Below are positions 1 to 12,597 of a stretch of 64,000 nt of DNA, in pieces. The notes beneath the pieces are model-generated. The model saw only the letters and a list, made by a program, of their open reading frames with translations, ran no database searches and was not told where the DNA came from. Source of the DNA: Lutjanus erythropterus (taxonomy: Eukaryota; Chordata; Actinopteri; Lutjaniformes; Lutjanidae); contig CM034606.1 in assembly GCA_020091685.1 (NCBI GenBank), positions 20,352,695 through 20,416,694 of the forward strand, read 5' to 3'. The translations under genes were made by a program, and so were the position numbers. Every line of letters starts with the position of its first letter. The first letter of the stretch is position 1.

Positions 1-659
1 AGGCAAAGTTAGCCGACTTTTCGGATACAAGAGATAATTTCTATTCTTGCTATTATGGCTTCCTGCGGTTCACAGTTTCTGTTTTGAAGTGTGGTGCAGC
101 AGTCAAAACAAGCCGTGAGGAGAATAGCAACATTACAAGGAAGTTTCTACCTTTTTGCGAGAAACAAGATGTACAAAGATAAAAGAAGATGCAACAATGA
201 AAGATAAAGACGTGTACCAAATAAATATGTATGACCTCTTCCTGGGTTTGGTCTCAAAGGAGTCTGGGAAAGGATTTCACACATAAAATAACTGACAAAT
301 ATGAAAAGCATCCAGTCAAACAGTGAGATTACAGAGCCTGAAACGCACAATACTCTATGTTTATCTTCTGTGTCCTACGATGAACATGTGTTTATGTGTG
401 TTCACCTACATTCACGGGATGGTTGCATGCACAGAACTGGCACACACACATGGCAGCAACATGGCTGGAATAGTCCTGTTCGATCTGTCGACACTTTCTA
501 GATCTTTCACAACACAAAAGTGACTCCTGTGTCCTGTACTTAACACGACCTGCATGGAAAGACGGTGAGCCCAACTAATGAGAAAAGATGGAAATTACAA
601 TTTGATTTAAAAAAATGTGGTCTACAGTGTAGAAGGCAGGCAGGATCAGCGTTTTTTCT

Positions 660-690
660 CTCTATTGTGACACCCCTAGTTACAATGTAA
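660..690. repeat. hAT-like terminus fragment
   Basis: The bases around 665-679 read TGTGACACCCCTA. On the other strand this is TAGGGGTGTCACA, a terminus typical of fish hAT elements. No partner end or target duplication was found, so this is a remnant at best. Confidence 0.3.
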
Positions 691-1384
691 CGAGTTAGAG
701 TATTTACTTTTATTTTTTTGTTGTAAAGACCAACATTACGCATTTTATTTTGAAACACATGTACGTTTGTATTTAATCATGTTTTTCAGACAGACAGTCT
801 GTTAAACAGCTTTCTTCAAGCCGACACTCCAACACCGTCTAGACTAGAGCGCGTGAGTGACATTGTGTGATTTGAAAAGTGTGTGCACTTTTCCAGTTTT
901 TATGTAGGCATCTGTTTTGCGAAGCTAACTGGTTCATTAGCGAGTGAAACAAGATGTCCTGTAGGCTGAATGAGCCTGTGTTTTATAGTTTTCAGCTGTG
1001 TTATGCCTCTGCCCAGTTTGCTGTTAGATCGTCAGGACCATCCATCCAACACGCACAAGGAAACGCAAATGGTTTTCATTTTTGGTAATGCAAAAGTGTT
1101 CTAACAAGCTACTTTTCTCAGTAAGTCATGCTGTAATGTAACACGTTACGTTGTAATGGCAGTAATCTTGTAATGTAACAATGAAACCACAATATGGTCG
1201 CATGCAAAATCTAAATTATAGAACCAGAGCTGAATCACAATTTTTTAAAAAGGAAAAAAAAAAACAGCATTGTAATGAAGTGCTGTAGTGCTGCAGACAT
1301 GCCCTGGCCTAAAAATCGTGTGCTTCAAATGAAAGATGTCAAAACAAATATCACATCATCATTTTTGTATTTTTATTTTTTCAG

Positions 1385-1590
1385 TAAAAAATAAAATAAA
1401 ATAAGAATAATTGATGAGAAACCTAAATGAAATTGATAAATGGTTGAAAAAACTAGCAAAAAACAGTGGATAAATGGTTGAAATAGTTAGCTTCAAGAAA
1501 TAGACATATAGCTGGAAGTAATGGCAAAATAGCTGAAAATGGTAAAGTTATGGCTAATGGTTAGCTAAAAGATAAATCGCTGAAATACAG
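1385..1590. repeat. Degenerate tandem GATAAATGGTTGAAA tract
   Basis: Short motifs such as GATAAATGGTTGAAA and TAGCTGAAAATGGTAA recur with spacing of about 25-40 bases, which suggests a decayed tandem or dispersed repeat. No termini are visible. Confidence 0.35.
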
Positions 1591-2864
1591 GTGCACAAAT
1601 GCAAATGTAATCAAACCAACCACACAATTGACTGTTTACATGTGTTATTATACTCAAATGAGCGCATGTGGAACACAATGACTTCTGAAGGGGAAGTTGA
1701 GTTCATCTGATAGGGCTGTGGGGGTATGTCTTGACAAAAAAAGGTTATTTAACAGCACCCATACAAAGGCAAGCAATTATCTTTTTGTAGCCGTTGTAAA
1801 CACTGTTTGTTATTGCAGTTGATAAGCAGCCAGCTCTTCCTCTCAGACTGCTCACTCATTAAAATGTCACTCGCACACAGACAGGTGCAGTCTTGTCTTT
1901 TATCCTCTGAGTCGTGTTAGAAAATTACGCATGGCACCCATAGAAAATTCACTGCAGCTTAGCGTACTAATACACTTTGAGTTTTAACAGTTGGCGATGC
2001 TCCAATGGTTTTACAACAGCATGTCTTGAACATAATGTTGATTATATTCTACTCTGAAACTTTGAAAGTTCAAGTCCTTGATGCTTTGAATAGAAAAGCA
2101 AAGTCTGAATGACTTTTTTTTTCCTGGCATGAAAACAATACAGCCGTGATTAAGTGTACTGTATGGCTGAAATTGTTCTAGTAAAATGAAGTGGTCTTTG
2201 AGCAGCTCCAGGTCCTTAATCACAGGAGAAAAGCTCCATTTAAATAGAGGAACACATACCAGACTGACACTGTTCTGCAGAATGAATGGCTGACCTCTTG
2301 GCTTTGGATTTTTATTACTGAGCACTGTTGCTGCTTGTGAGAATAAAAATCTGAAATCAGACTCCTGCTGAACATTATAAAGAAATTTCTTGGCTTTGTG
2401 GAAGTAAGAATGTGGCCACACCAAAACATACACCTGTGGAAAATCCCTCAACCTTTATGTTTACCTACTCAAACAAGTTCACCTTAAGTAACTCTTAATG
2501 TGCAGTCTGGAAAAACCAGTTCCTGGAAAGTGAGCAATTTATTGGTTAAAAAAAAAGGATGTCCGGGATACAGGCAAACTGGCATCCTGTTTCACTGTGA
2601 ACACAAGCCTGAATGACAACTAACGTCTCGCACATGAAAAGATAACTGCCAAAACAGACAATCCGACTCCACCTCATCTTGAAATGCATTTTAAAGAGGC
2701 TTGCACGTATTAGAGGAGACTAGGGATAGTTCCAGTTCTTTCTATATAAAACTCACATCTGCCAGCTAATTACTACTACCATTTAAAGATAATTACATGT
2801 GACATATGATTCACGGTATTTATTTGGAAGGAATAAGCGAGATGTTGCAACTGACACCAACTCT

Positions 2865-3459
2865 GGGGAACAGCTGCAACATGATCAAGGGACAGTTGCA
2901 ACATGGTACGCATTAAATTTCACTAATTAACTTTTGTTTTTTTGTCTCAAACAGCTAGTGCATTGTTTTACAATAATATTAGTAATATGTGAGAGATAAT
3001 GTACAGTGAGCAACATCTGGGGCTCCTGCATCACCCTGTCAGAATTGAGTATTTAACAGAGCCATGTAATAATTATTTAAAGACAGTTATTGAGATTTGT
3101 TTCTTTATGTGTGGAAGACATTTCTTCCTACCCTATCAGCCACGACAGAGCACAATGCGCTAGCTAGAAACAATGACCCTGACACATGCGAACCATGTCA
3201 ACATGAAGTCAACAAAACAATGATTCAAACCAGGTCTGTTTTGATTAATTCATAAAAAATATCAGGACACGATGACAGAAATACAGCTCATGAAATTTGT
3301 TTTTTTTTAATGCAGCAGCAGATGTTGAATGTGTCTTCTGTCTTCCTGGTGGGGAGAGGGTCTAACTGAGCATGTGCAGTGTGAGTATCATCACTCTGGC
3401 ATGTTGCTGGTGGGAGAGCTGGTGGCTCGTTGCAACTGTCCCCTGTTGCAACTGCCCCC
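2865..3459. mobile_element. Non-autonomous DNA transposon with GGGACAGTTGCAAC termini
   Basis: The left end carries GGGGAACAGCTGCAAC and then GGGACAGTTGCAACA. The right end, read on the minus strand, carries GGGGGCAGTTGCAAC and then GGGGACAGTTGCAAC. Each terminus therefore has a doubled motif, and the two are inverted relative to each other about 600 bases apart. A further GTTGCAACTG lies just outside the left end at 2844-2853. No coding capacity was seen between them. The superfamily is unclear because no target duplication is obvious. Confidence 0.6.
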
Positions 3460-4310
3460 AGCCTCCACTTCAGTACACTAATACATTTTTTATCTAAATT
3501 ACTCAATTGAATAGAGGATTTTTATGTGTCCTATTCCTTTTTTAGTCTTAAACAGCTCTCAGACAATGGCATGGGCCTGAGTGGACGAGGGAGGGTTCAG
3601 TTTATTCCTTGGCCCGGTGGAACAGGATTAGGAGGCTTTTGGGGGGGTTTTAGTGAAGCTGCAACCTCTATACAAGGTCAGCTGTACCAATTGTGTGCGT
3701 GTGTGTATGTGTGTGTTTGGGGATTTGCCCTAAGTATGCATGCCTAGGGGGCCTATCCAGGGCTCTGTCTACAATGAGTGAGTGAAGTCATCTGTCATGA
3801 GAAAGGAGACTGGGAGAAGGGGGGGTGGAGGTTGTGTGTCAGTCCCAAAAAGGAGAAGGAAGAGCCTTTGCTTATCAAAGAAAAAAAAATCTGTGTTGAT
3901 GAGCTTTTAAGGAGAGGTATCCTGGTCAAGATAATGGTACAAGCATACAAGTGTGAAGCAGGAGGGGCTAAAAGAGAGCGCTACGATATTGATACAGGAG
4001 AAGCCCGGCAGTTTTGAGTATCTGAGATGCCATGTGCAATAGGAGCCACATATGTGGAGTTTTTGAGAGATCAAGTCGAGTCTCTGGTTTAGGGCCAGAT
4101 GTTTCAGGGTTTTGGATCATGATGGCGGAAAGAAAATGGTACACGAGGAGCTGACAAATGGCAGCAGTGAAAAAGATGCTCAGCACTTCAGGGATGTCGC
4201 AAGGGCGCAGTGTTTCGAAGGCCAGTTAAAAGCCTCTTCCGCACCAACCAAAGTGTCTCTACATGCATAAAACACCATGCACCTTCACACAACCCTGCTC
4301 TGCACTTGTT

Positions 4311-5044
4311 TTAAAGGGACAGGTCACCTCAAAATCTAACAAACAAATAAATTTTCCCCTGGTCTGTAGCACCATTTATCCATCTAGACAGTTTTAGTGT
4401 GAGAGGGTGAGTTTTGGAGATACTGGCTGCAGAAATGTCTGCCTTCTCGCAAATATAACAGAACTAAAGGCCACTAGGCTTGTGGTGCTTAAAGCGGCAA
4501 AAAATATATTTGAAAACCTTGACAACAATGCCTTTTTTCAAGAAATCATGACCTGCTCATTTTTTATGTTGCTATTGTACTACTCATTGTAACTATGCCA
4601 TATAAAATGTAAACACAGGCTTGTTTTATCTGATTTCAAGGTTAATCCGACTCGGTGGCAGGCATTAAGCACAACTATACAGAAATAATCAATGTTCTCG
4701 CTAATGGTCTCAATAAACCTATGTAGGTTATAAAAAGGCATCAGTGACAAACTGAGACCATTTAATAACCAGTTAACCAGTTAAGCCAAGTTGAATCTTA
4801 TAGTGTGCAAACTTCGGCTCACAGACCCACTCTGGACAGTTCTGATTTAAATCAATTATTGCTGTTGTTATGGATTTAATTTGGCAATTATTTTCTCAAT
4901 TAATTGATTAATCATTTGGACCATCTACTATCAGACTAACTGCCCAAAATCCAAAGATATTCAAATTACTAACAAAGAAAAGCTGCAATATTCATATTTG
5001 AGCAGCTGGAACTCAAACATTTTTGGGGTGAACTGTCCCTTTAA
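4311..5044. mobile_element. TTAAAGGGACAG-terminal inverted-repeat element
   Basis: The left end reads TTAAAGGGACAGGTCACC. The right end, on the minus strand, reads TTAAAGGGACAGTTCACC. This gives an inverted repeat of more than 20 bases with TTAA at each outer edge. Terminal repeats of this kind are abundant in fish genomes. Its right half contains a fragment of the ATTAATCGATTA element (about 4845-5010), so it is composite. No protein is encoded. Confidence 0.7.
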
Positions 5045-8000
5045 GTATCTTAAAAGTGTAATAATGTCCATTGGTTGATGAGATGTCTTCAATGTGATCT
5101 CAAACACATTTCTCCAATTATAGATTAATCTTATTGTTTTGGTCAAAACATTATTAAGAGAGCCTGCGTGAAAACGGCACAGATGGACACATTCGCACAG
5201 TGATACACACAGAACTCACACTCACGTCTTCACTGGGACTAGACTGTGGTCATCTGAAAGTGATTAGCTTCCTCTCTGAAGGCTTCCCCCTGCACAGCCC
5301 GGGTCCCAGGATCCAAACCTGACAGGCTCCATTACGATCTCTATTTTGATTTCGCTGCAAATCTGTTCGATTCCATCTGGGCCGATTAAATCCCAGCTGA
5401 GGCACAATAGCCTGTCCAGCGGCATTTATTTTGGTTCAACAAATCAAATAAATTCCAAGCTCTGAGATCACTTGAAACAGAGCTCTTATAAATACATAGA
5501 GCCTAATCCTGATGTGTACATACTGGCAGATGTTAGGTCAAAGGACAGTCCAGACATTTTAGTTTATAGTAGGCCTCTCTTTTCATTGCAACCGACTGTC
5601 TGACACATCGGCTTTACTTCAGTTATAATAAAGATCCAAAGGAGAAATAAAGGGAAAATCAAGATATTCTCATAATTTAGCAGTCATATTTATCAACTAT
5701 AACATGTGTAATGCTTCTGTGGATGGACGGAAATTACGATTTGAACAAAAAAAATAGTCTGCATAGAGTCAAGTCACCATGATACGTGCACTTTGTAAAA
5801 TGGGTTTAGACAAAGTTTGTTCCATTTAGCCCATTAGCTAAACAAAATGCCCTGACAAAGACATTTTATCCTACAATATTTCACCGAGTCTGTGAATCTC
5901 TCTCTTCTTTTTTTATTTAATAAAGTCATTTCTTGGCTTCCTGCTCTGCTCTTGACTCACACCAGCCTCAGAGGCACTGTTACCATGGTTTCCTACATCC
6001 AACGTTTTTGTCTTGTTGATTACAGCCAATGTACTGTACTGCAGAGTTTTAAGAAGGCTTTTTATTCGGGACCAGGTGAACAGCTATCATTCGTAACTGA
6101 GCGTATTACAGATCCATAATTCATCACGCAGCTGTCCACCTGGAGTCCTGCCTCTACAAAGTGTTTATATTTGTATATTTAAAATATTTCTTTGTGTTAT
6201 AAATTTGTATCAGCAAGCAAGTGCAGAAATTAATTTTAGCAAACATGGGACATCCACTCAGCTACCCTTAAGTGCCCTTGCACTAGAATTTAGATTATCT
6301 AGATTATGAGCATCCCAATTCCAAACAATATATAAATACTACATGCTGATCTTCATATTACATTGTTTGGCAGTTAGTAGACCCATGCACTATAATTATG
6401 TATTATCAGGATATAATGCCAAGTGCACAGCTGCAGACGCCAATCAAGATGAAACTACTACCAGTGATCTCAAATTGTAACATGAATGATGGCATTTTAA
6501 GTGTAGTCACAGTGGAACTGCACACTTAAACATATTTTTTGAGCTGTAATCTATATTATTGTACTGTGATGAAACACATCAGTGGTCGATGTGACCAGGA
6601 TGGTCCTGATTTACAACCAGCTGTCCTGAACCCTGTCCTGTCTGTCGCAAAAATTAACCTTTATAGTAACAAGTGGTATGAACAAAATATTAATCTGTGA
6701 AAATATTCTGATCAAATCACTTCAGTTCCTGAAGTTAGTTATTAAAATCTAGTATTACTGATGTGTTTTCACTTGAGTATTGCACTGATTAGACTCATAA
6801 ATAACAGACTGTGGATGTCATTCAACCTGTTTTAAACCAGATGACAGAGAGTGCAGCTACCACTGCAGGAGGAACTTGTGGTAAAAATATCTCAAAAATG
6901 TGTGTTGATCTTCATTATGTGAATAAGAAATTATTAGTTATAGTCTGATGTCACTGTAAATTATTCAAATTCAAATAAATTAATCCTTCTGCTATAACAC
7001 ACTCACCCCTACCTCCCCCTGAGTTTCACCCATTTTTTATCTCGTCACCTACCTGCTGTTAAAATTGACATTTCATAAGTTGAAGATGGCTAAAAACACC
7101 ACCCGCTGTTTAAAATGATCCTGAAACCAGCAAGGCCAAAGCTGAGATAGAGTCGGCCATTTGGGACTAACTTGCTACATGAAATTTATATCTAAAAAAA
7201 AAAAAGCAGGTTAACGGTCTCCAATCAGAGCTGAGCGGCCCGCCTCCCTCAGGCCTTCAGTGGGAGCCTGTGAACAGTGCTCATTTTCAAATACATGCTG
7301 ATGGAGACTCATCACTAACAGGAGTTTTCAGTGTTTTTTGCTAACTTTCTACTTGGTATTTTTACATTTTGACATTTTGCGGCCATAAAAGCTCGACCAG
7401 ACGACATTTTTCCCATTCATGATGATGCCATGATAAACAGCAGGACTACAGCTACGTACTGACTCCCCCACAGATGCACACCAGCTGCTGCATTAGCCTG
7501 GCTAGCACAAAACACGTCCAACACAGGAAGTTTTACAAAAAGGGCCACAAACGTGCTGTGAAGGCTCCAGTGGACTGTGTTTCCATTCTTTCTCTGCAGA
7601 TGCAGAGACTGGCAGCAGCTGCTCATTGCTGGTTAGCTCTGACAACTAGACAACTGACTAGTTTACTGCTACACAAGGTGGTGTTACCTCCCGCGTCACA
7701 CATTACGTAGCAATGAGGCCATTCCTCCTACAGCGGCTGTCCTGTGCCACCCAACCCTGTCCCCGTCCTCAGCCCCTTGCCCACTTTTTTAGCATTTTTC
7801 AAAATGATGCGGTAGGTGGAGTTAGGCTCAGATCTGGGGGTACAGTTATACTTTAAGTTTTTGTCATTTTTCTTAAGTTAATGTGAAAATATTGTAGATA
7901 TAAAAATAGTTAATTATGCGCCTAGCATATCGACACTGTCCTTGGGAAGGTACTGGTAATTGGCTGACTGCCAAAGAGAACAGTAACAGCTTCAGTGTTG

Positions 8001-9384
8001 AACATGGTGAGAAAGCTAAAATGTACTTACTTTAAAATGAACAAGGTCACCACAGCTTTGGACGGCATCATCTCCAGCCTTATGATTTTTACCCAAAAAA
8101 GGTATCAACAGAGGCCCAACAGGTCCTCTTGACCTGAAGTTGCAGGCTTCACTAATTTCCAAAAGAGGAGAACTTGGGAGCAAAGTCCTGCAAAATCTTA
8201 CAGTAATGTGACTGTAATCAGGTTTAAATGACCAGTCGCTTGAAAAAGGACCACTTTTCATATGATTTATTGGTGTGATCAGCACAGTCTGAGGAAGGGG
8301 AGAACAAGAGGGGGAAAAAAAGAGTGACGGGCTGTAGTATGATTCATGTGTAATTCTGCCAAAAGAATTCAGCTCAAGGAAATTACTAAATGTTTATAAT
8401 ATGGAGACATTCAGCATCTCTCTTTGCCTTTCTTCCTCAATGTCTGCTGTTTGCCTTTGGATGGAAACTGACTTTTGACTGATGACTTTGCATATTGTTA
8501 TTACCATCCTGAATTTCCAGTTTATTGTTTCTGGAGGATTTAGCTGTAAGCTGCAGACCAGACATCGAACATATTAGTACAATATCCATTTGGTAATCAG
8601 ACCCTTCAGGCGGTTCACATGTCCTCATCAATCAAAATTAACCAAACAGTTTAGTTCTACTCCCTTATGAAGCCCTGTGGAAACAGGTAATGACCACGCC
8701 TAGACACTGCAATAACATGATTATGGATAGAGCATAAAATTTAAAGTTTGGCTTGTATTGGATGTTTTATAGCCTGCACTTTGTTCTTCATCCTGCCATA
8801 CCAAATCATTTTTACCTGCATTGTCAGAGCTGACCCTCCACTGTTTGTCTGGCCACTCGCGTCAGGTTGCACCTATGTGACCTGTCTATATTTAAAACCA
8901 TTTCATCCACAAATCAAAGCCCTGTGAAAGTCCACATAATCTGTGTTGACAAGTGAAACAATAAGTGAGATCTGTAGCGAGTGAGCGTGAGCGTTAGGCG
9001 CACTGTGTGAACACGGACAAAAATAGACACAAAGAAAGGAAAGTACAGCACAATCAGGTTCAGACAGCCCGACATGTTTGTGCAACACAGAGCTTTTCAG
9101 CATTTCCACGCTATCTCTTTATCTGTTGACAAAACAGGTATGAGTCAAAGGTGCAGTACTCTTTAACTGGCAGACTCAGTTTTAATTTGAATAACGTGAG
9201 ATTCACATGATAAGAAGAGCTGAACACGGTTTCAGACACAATGATGAAATACCGCAAAATTACACCAACTAATTTAAAGGAGAGCAAACAAGAGCAAGCA
9301 AACAAATCTGCGAGGCTGAGCTAAATGCTAATGTCATCATGCTAAAATGACAATGCTAATATACGTAATCTTAGCAAGCACAGC

Positions 9385-9610
9385 AAGAGCTGAAACAATA
9401 AATCAATCAATGATAAAAAATAAGTCAATCCATAGGAATATAATCTGTAACTAGGTTGATGATTAATTAATTGTATAAATGCTTCAACTAAAAATGGCAA
9501 ATATACTCAAGCTTCAGCTTTGACATTGACTTTGACTTCGATTTTAGAGCAAATTGAATATTTTGTTGGTTTTGGAGAGACGTTTAAAGAAAAAGAAAAA
9601 GATGACATCA
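9385..9610 (-). repeat. Degenerate ATTAATCGATTA-type dispersed element
   Basis: This is a decayed, inverted copy of the element seen at 27548-27890. It has AGAGCTGAAACAATAAATCAATCAAT at the left, an ATTAATTAATTG core and a GTTGGTTTTGGA segment to the right. The stretch just before it (9310-9370) has GCTAATG/CATGCTAA motifs of another dispersed family. Confidence 0.45.
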
Positions 9611-9668
9611 CCTTAGATGGCGGGAATTTTTTCCACTAATTTCTTATATTCACTTATATTTTACAGAC

Positions 9669-10241
9669 CAGAGTTTCTCAGCCATTTCTACCTTAAGGTC
9701 CACTTCTGATTGTTGAAAAAAATACCAGGCCCACTTTCCCCCAAAAATTACGAAAAAAACATGAAAAAGGAGAAATAAACTGGGCTGTGTCAGGATTTCA
9801 CCACATTCTACACGCTACAAAAGCATCGGCGTCTGCCGTTACGAATCCAAATGTAATGTATTAAGGGTCAGATGGGTTGTTAAGTTGAATATGTTAGTCT
9901 AGTCTACCTGAATCACTGATCCCTCATTTGACTGAGGTTTGTGCAGGTTAAATCTATGTCCCTGATCATATTATCTAAGTATTATTATTAAAAAGTAACA
10001 AAATGAACCAGGTCCATCCCCTCATTAAAAATTAACAAATCACTTACTGGACGTGGAGTTATTCAAATGCATAAACATATAATGCGTTCTAGTTTGACCT
10101 TTTTTATTTTTGTGAATACTTGAACACACATAACTGTCTTTGTAAATTACCCTGCCCCATAGCAAAAAGTTTTTAGCCAACCATATGGCAGTGACACTGC
10201 CTCTATGGCCCACTAGATGGCACTCCGCTTGAGAATGGCTG
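9669..10241. mobile_element. hAT-like MITE with 8-bp target duplication
   Basis: The left end is CAGAGTTTCTCAGCC. The right end, read on the minus strand, is CAGCCATTCTCAAGC. The flanks are TTACAGAC (9661-9668) and TTATAGAT (10242-10249), a 6-of-8 match. An 8-bp duplication and CAG-type ends are hAT characteristics. At 573 bases with no coding frame, it is non-autonomous. Confidence 0.65.
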
Positions 10242-10324
10242 TTATAGATTAAAATGCAATTGCTTGAATAATTGAGAGAATGACAGACAGATTAATTAAT
10301 AAAGAAAAAATCATTAGTGTTAGG

Positions 10325-10600
10325 CCAGGGGTTCCCAATGTTTTTTTTCCTTGCAGCCCCCCTACTTGTATAATAAAGATTCATTCTAAAAGAAAGAAAT
10401 CACAGCGCAGTGGCTCACTAAGTAAAGTACTATTTTTGAGAGAGGAAAACACATGTATCTTTTTAAAAAAGTTTCACAGAGTTTTGTATGCATTACATTC
10501 TGTATAATTTAAATTAAAATGTGCAAATCTAATCATGACAACCTCAAAGCAGAAAAAGTCTTGGGCTCCCCCTGTGACATTTGGGGCCCACCAAAGGGAG
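10325..10600 (+). mobile_element. hAT-like element, left terminus retained
   Basis: CAGGGGTTCCCAATGTTTTT followed by a C-rich GCAGCCCCCC tract is a typical hAT left terminus. The right part (TTGGGCTCCCCCTGTGAC, about 10559) belongs to the same element type, but the outermost right end is missing or decayed. It lies only about 80 bases from the MITE at 9669-10241. Confidence 0.5.
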
Positions 10601-10604
10601 GCAT

Positions 10605-10900
10605 TAATGTTTAATGTCTTTCATGGAAATCTGTCCAATAGTTGTTGAGATGTTCACACAAATCCACACACTGGTGCTATAGAAAAATCATAATCTGGAA
10701 ACCATGAATGTCTCTACAAAATGTGACATCAATCTGCAGTTTTCACAGGATGAGTGATCTGCTAGTGATGCTAGATGAAAAGTCAGGGAGCCACAAAAGT
10801 CATAGACATTCATCCTTTGAAGACTGTGAGCAAAATTTCACAGAATTCCATCCTTCATTTGTTGAAACAGAGCAACAGAACAGAGCAATGCCACTAACAT
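10605..10900 (+). repeat. Dispersed repeat, ATCCAATAGTTGTTGAGAT family
   Basis: The text CAATAGTTGTTGAGATGTT, then ACCATGAATGTCTCTACAAA, then GCTAGATGAAAAGTCAGGGA recurs in related form at 18165-18505 and 19030-19800. All three copies are in the same orientation. I recognise it as an abundant percomorph dispersed repeat but cannot give a family name. The frame at 10708-10908 falls inside it and is not a gene. Confidence 0.55.
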
Positions 10901-11700
10901 GGCTATAAATCTACACGCTAGCTGTCTTCACAAACAGCAGTTCCTGTAGCCTCTATTAAAACTGCTCCCTCTGTCCCATGCAGTGGAAACGTATGTGACG
11001 TCTCTCTGCATGTTAGAATGAAAAGCACACAACGGGAGGTTTTCCCCACCATGATGCTCTACAGGCCTAATGCATCGTGTTGCTGTGTACAGACATGATT
11101 GATGTCAACACCCTCCTCTTAATCACCTGAGAGGTATTCAGCCTCCTGACAGTCTGGCAGCCATTTTGGATTCTTCTCTAATGACTAGAGAGACAGGTTG
11201 CAGATGATGTTAGCTGACGCCGGTCTCACGGATCACTACCATTCTGTCAGTGATTAAGTGACTCATCTACCTCTAGTAAACAAACCCCCAGTAGAGCATC
11301 TTGCATCCATCAAAAGATGCCTTTGACTCGCTACGCTTATCTAACTTGGAAGGAATCCATCATACCTGTACAAAACGGTGGATGCTGTGTGGTCCCGCGG
11401 GAGTTGTCCCATAAACAAATACACTCTGTTAAGGCCGCAGCCATACATGTGTAAAAGGGAGCACCGTTACTTTTTTGACTGCAGAAAGGTATAGCATTCC
11501 CATATGTGTTCTGCTTCAGGGACATAAAACTGAGAACACTTGGAAGTTATTTGTGACCTGATTTCTGGAGCTTCCACAACAAACTTGACAAAACTGAAAT
11601 GCTGAAAAGTGAACTACTAAAAAAAAAAGAAACCCAAACCCTCAAACTTATAGTTTTACAAATTTGGAAATAGTGTTTTTGTTTGGTAAAAGGTGGTGTA

Positions 11701-12597
11701 TTAAAGTATAAATATCTAAGACCCTAGAGTTCAGAAATGAGTGCTGCAGCCCAAATAGTGAGTTGGAGCCAGAGCTGGTGCATTAAATAGGTCAAATCTT
11801 TATTTAACACAGGCTGTAGGGACAGAAATTACATGAGCACAAGACGAGCACAACAACACAGCCACAACAAGTCCTACACATTTTTAATCTTTTTAACTGC
11901 CAGTTGCCAGTTGATGTAAAGCTAAGTCTGTTATCCTGAAAACAAAAACCCACTGCTCTGAAAATACACACTCTATTAACATGTTGCTCAATTTAACAGT
12001 TATAAACATCTACTCCTTCTAAAAGATTTTTAATGATTTCTTATGACAGATAAACATACAATAACTCATTTTGCAAATATTCAGCATTAGAGTAGAAACC
12101 TGTAATATATTTACTGTAGTAAAAAATAAAATGATCAGCATATGTTTGCAGAAACTAAGGAAACATGCTAAGCTGACATACTGACAATAATGTTACAGTT
12201 GCTTTTAAAATTTCCATCCCAGACTGGAATAACTGTTTTTTTTTTTTCAGGATAAAGGGCTTAGTTTTACATTGACAGACAACTGACAGGAATAAACAGC
12301 TGATCAACTTACAATGCAGGACTCATCATCACCTGTTATTGACAAATTACAGTGTTGCACTCATCTTGCACTCCTGCAGTGTTTCTGCAGCCTGCCTGAG
12401 CTTTGCTCAAGTCAAGGGAGGAGGAGGTGGGGGAACAACTTGCTTCAGCCATAGGCTGTATATCAAATAGGGATTCAACCTATTTAATATACCATTTTAG
12501 TTCACTATTTGAACTGGAGCACTCAGGTTTGGATGCACAATTGCTATATATTGCTCCTTTAGTACAGTAAATGTATCACATATTTCTCCTTTAAGGT
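11701..12597. mobile_element. TTAAAGGAG(C/A)AATAT inverted-repeat element, copy 1
   Basis: The left end is a decayed TTAAAGTATAAATATCTAAG. The right side holds two candidate ends, which on the minus strand read TAAAGGAGCAATATATAG (12546-12564) and TTAAAGGAGAAATATGTG (12575-12597). Internal blocks such as GGAGGAGGTGGGGGAACAAC and TATCAAATAGGGATTCAACC match the element at 25645-26340 in the same order and orientation. No coding frame is present. Confidence 0.55.

Noticed and set aside
2011..2451. Minus-strand frame of 146 codons
   Set aside because: It is one of the longest frames in the window, but it has no recognisable motif, no splice signals tied to neurl1 and no NHR or RING similarity. 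Chance or a decayed repeat is more likely.
2820..3460. Repeated GTTGCAAC motifs as a possible CRISPR-like or regulator array
   Set aside because: Only two inverted pairs occur, at the two ends of a 600-base segment, which is the layout of transposon termini rather than of a spaced array.
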